A stretch of 64,000 nt of DNA, taken from positions 1,527,154 to 1,591,153 of the forward strand of contig NC_013851.1 in assembly GCF_000025485.1 (NCBI RefSeq). The letters are read 5' to 3'. Shown piece after piece: positions 63,787-64,000 of the stretch (position 1 is the stretch's first letter; each line of letters opens with the position of its first letter). This stretch comes from Allochromatium vinosum DSM 180. Its GTDB lineage: Bacteria > Pseudomonadota > Gammaproteobacteria > Chromatiales > Chromatiaceae. The translations under genes and the position numbers were made by a program. The notes below the pieces were generated by a model, which was given only the letters and a program-made list of their open reading frames with translations, searched no databases and was not told where the DNA came from.

Positions 63787-64000
63787 TCAATGGTTTGCCG
63801 CTCGGGCCGCCTCTTCGCGTGTGTAGAAGCGATCCTCGTGCACGAAGCCCGAGACGACCTCGGCGACGACCGCCACCACATGGCCGGCGTTGTCACGTGC
63901 CCGCACCCAGGACTCGGGCAGTCCGTCGAGCACATGGATCGGCGCCGGCGTTCCGTCACTGAAGCGCGACAGCACGCACTCGCCACTGCGCCGATTCAGA
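63787..64000 (-). CDS. Small hypothetical protein (5' end beyond the window)
   Basis: The minus-strand frame is open from the window edge and reads LNRRSGECVLSRFSDG, then HVLDGLPESWVRARDN, VVAVVAEVVSGFVHEDRFYTREEAARAA, ending at a TGA at 63789-63787. The composition is that of a real soluble alpha/beta protein, and codon use fits the genome. Family not recognised; the first codons lie outside the window. An internal GTG at 63975 could also be the start. Confidence 0.55.
   Translation of the reverse strand, partial: LNRRSGECVLSRFSDGTPAPIHVLDGLPESWVRARDNAGHVVAVVAEVVSGFVHEDRFYTREEAARAANH

Noticed and set aside
63384-63986. 200-codon minus-strand frame at the window end
   Set aside because: Ser/Arg/Pro-rich shadow overlapping a better minus-strand frame (63787-64000) in another phase.

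Overview
The window is a high-GC chromosomal segment from a gammaproteobacterium, most likely a purple sulfur bacterium of the Chromatiaceae (Allochromatium/Thiocystis-like). This rests on the smc-zipA-ligA order typical of Gammaproteobacteria, a non-carboxysomal form IA-type RubisCO locus (cbbR / rbcL-rbcS-cbbQ-cbbO), a bacteriophytochrome with its heme oxygenase, a complete V/A-type ATPase operon and an unusually dense set of hybrid sensor kinases. The genus assignment is inference; no rRNA or tRNA gene was seen.

Region 1 (1-13.06 kb): the 3' end of smc, then zipA, ligA and a small gene in a tightly overlapping + strand run. A minus-strand run follows (yciB, yciI, a secreted parvulin). Next come a sodium:alanine-type symporter, a tandem-Usp protein overlapping a P-type ATPase that resembles the Na+/K+-ATPase subfamily, and divergent bphO/bphP. 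The phytochrome has only its photosensory core.

Region 2 (13.06-24.64 kb, minus strand): a complete V/A-type ATPase operon in the order G/H-C-I-K-F-E-A-B-(YkgJ-type Cys-cluster protein)-D. Between A and B lies a 2.5 kb, AT-richer block. It holds a one-TM beta-rich protein overlapping a GT51 transglycosylase-like gene, then a broken Uma2-family nuclease gene that appears to be split by a DUF4160-DUF2442 pair.

Region 3 (24.7-33.5 kb): a DPM1-like glycosyltransferase fused to a GtrA domain, clpB with a well-matched sigma-32 promoter, gspA-gspB of type II secretion assembly, mgtE, a 108-bp palindromic repeat and cyclophilin ppiB.

Region 4 (33.5-40.0 kb): cbbR divergent from rbcL-rbcS, then cbbQ-cbbO, whose products activate RubisCO. 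A second, out-of-gene copy of the rbcL C-terminal codons sits just downstream of rbcL.

Region 5 (40.1-63.3 kb): a signalling block. It contains a chemotaxis transducer with its sensor domain at the C-terminus, a receiver protein with an unfamiliar output part, an HD-GYP response regulator, four large hybrid kinases with Hpt domains (one fused to CheB and CheR) and an EhuB-like solute-binding protein overlapping one kinase. The window ends in two poorly recognised small reading frames, one cut by the edge.
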